NCBI GenBank assembly: GCA_019636555.1
Contig: JAHBXH010000001.1
Span: forward strand, 1,832,928 to 1,896,927
Direction: 5' to 3'
DNA: 64,000 nt
Source: Phycisphaeraceae bacterium
GTDB lineage: Bacteria; Planctomycetota; Phycisphaerae; Phycisphaerales; UBA1924
Numbering within the stretch: position 1 is the stretch's first letter; every line of letters starts with the position of its first letter. This document shows, in pieces, positions 63,596 through 64,000 of the stretch. The notes beneath the pieces were generated by a model. It did no database searches and was not told the origin of the DNA. It was given only the letters and a program-made list of their open reading frames with translations. The translations under genes were made by a program, and so were the position numbers.

Positions 63596-63674
63596 CGGCG
63601 CGAGTGTAGTGTGCCGACGCGCGCGTCGGGCTCGGGAAAGCGACCGCGCACCGGTTTGGAGCCGCGAACCGGCT

Positions 63675-63680
63675 TACCCT
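63675..63680 (+). promoter_or_regulatory. -10 box, leaderless type (MBL-fold gene)
   Basis: TACCCT lies six bases before the ATG at 63687. Confidence 0.5.
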
Positions 63681-63686
63681 CGCACC

Positions 63687-64000
63687 ATGACCGTGACGTA
63701 CCGATGGAGACTCCTGCGCGCAGCCAAGTTCAGGCTCGACGGCGGCTCGATGTTCGGCTTGGTTCCCCGCGTAGTCTGGAATAAAGCGGTTCCGACCGAT
63801 GACCGCGGAAGAATCGATGTCCAGCACAACTGTCTGTTGCTCGAGCGTGCAGCCGCTGCCCCGGACGATCCACCCGGCCCCAAGCTCGTTCTGATCGAGG
63901 TCGGCAGCGGCAACAAACTCGACGCCAAGAGCCGAGACATATTCGCTCTCGAAGATCGCTCCATTCTGGATGCGCTGCAGGAAGTCAACTGCCGCCCCGA
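63687..64000 (+). CDS. MBL-fold metallohydrolase, N-terminal part (runs off the window)
   Basis: The first 104 residues of an MBL-fold protein, cut by the window end. It opens MTVTYRWRLLRAAKFRLDGG, continues SMFGLVPRVVWNKAVPTDDR, and contains HNCLLLERA and KLVLIEVGSGNKLDAKSRD, the early strands of the metallo-beta-lactamase fold. The HxHxDH zinc motif would lie beyond the edge. Such proteins act as hydrolases on diverse esters, lactones or phosphodiesters. TACCCT six bases before the ATG fixes the start. Confidence 0.85.
   Translation, partial: MTVTYRWRLLRAAKFRLDGGSMFGLVPRVVWNKAVPTDDRGRIDVQHNCLLLERAAAAPDDPPGPKLVLIEVGSGNKLDAKSRDIFALEDRSILDALQEVNCRP

Overview
This window is a high-GC bacterial chromosome segment with the gene content expected of a planctomycete, most likely of the Phycisphaerae. 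That placement is an inference. It rests on an ECF-like sigma factor paired with a transmembrane Ser/Thr kinase, many RDD, DUF4340 and DUF190-type envelope proteins, diderm lipopolysaccharide and RND-efflux genes, start codons that are often GTG or TTG, and housekeeping genes scattered as singletons rather than in the usual operons. No ribosomal RNA or CRISPR array is visible. Two tRNAs are present: initiator Met at 15797-15870 and a CAT-anticodon tRNA at 31269-31343.

Layout. Positions 1-3800 hold a small HTH regulator, a secreted protein and the sigma/kinase pair. Positions 3992-9890 are a complete three-gene RND efflux operon on the minus strand. Positions 10017-12558 are the ruins of an error-prone polymerase gene (dnaE2), split by a compact element that encodes an S23/four-helix-bundle protein. 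After this come a GH15 glycosidase, a broken DinB-like gene with an HxlR regulator, tRNA-fMet, a nucleotidyltransferase and purD. Positions 18198-29794 carry envelope and unknown genes plus ligA and an M48 protease. Positions 29860-33000 hold folD, tatA, a tRNA, an HPt protein and a GGDEF response regulator. Positions 33000-44561 hold a PagL-like protein, an M29 aminopeptidase, gpmI, an FkbM methyltransferase, a peroxiredoxin, a YggS-like protein, a Xer recombinase and a TolB-like propeller. Positions 44713-50228 include an orphan nuoC and a kdsD to giant LptC/LptA-like operon. Positions 50336-56701 are scpA, an aminotransferase, rpsO-pnp and a cold-shock gene. The window ends with a histidine kinase, a tryptophan-to-kynurenine pair (kynA-kynU), an epimerase-like protein, queG, a polytopic membrane protein and the start of an MBL-fold hydrolase.

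Three signals stand out. First, the S23 element at about 11397-11912 is bounded by imperfect inverted arrays of an 8-bp unit and sits inside dnaE2, so it looks like a mobile unit outside its classical 23S rRNA niche. Second, at least ten genes carry a TANNNT box exactly six bases before the start codon with no Shine-Dalgarno sequence, which points to widespread leaderless transcription; these boxes also settle several start codons. Third, the FolD protein has replaced three recognised active-site residues of the family (Lys, Gln and Asp become Gln, His and Glu).

Start codons were chosen from Shine-Dalgarno matches, leaderless boxes, overlaps with neighbours or signal peptides where these exist, and are flagged where uncertain. 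All family assignments come from reading motifs, not from database searches.
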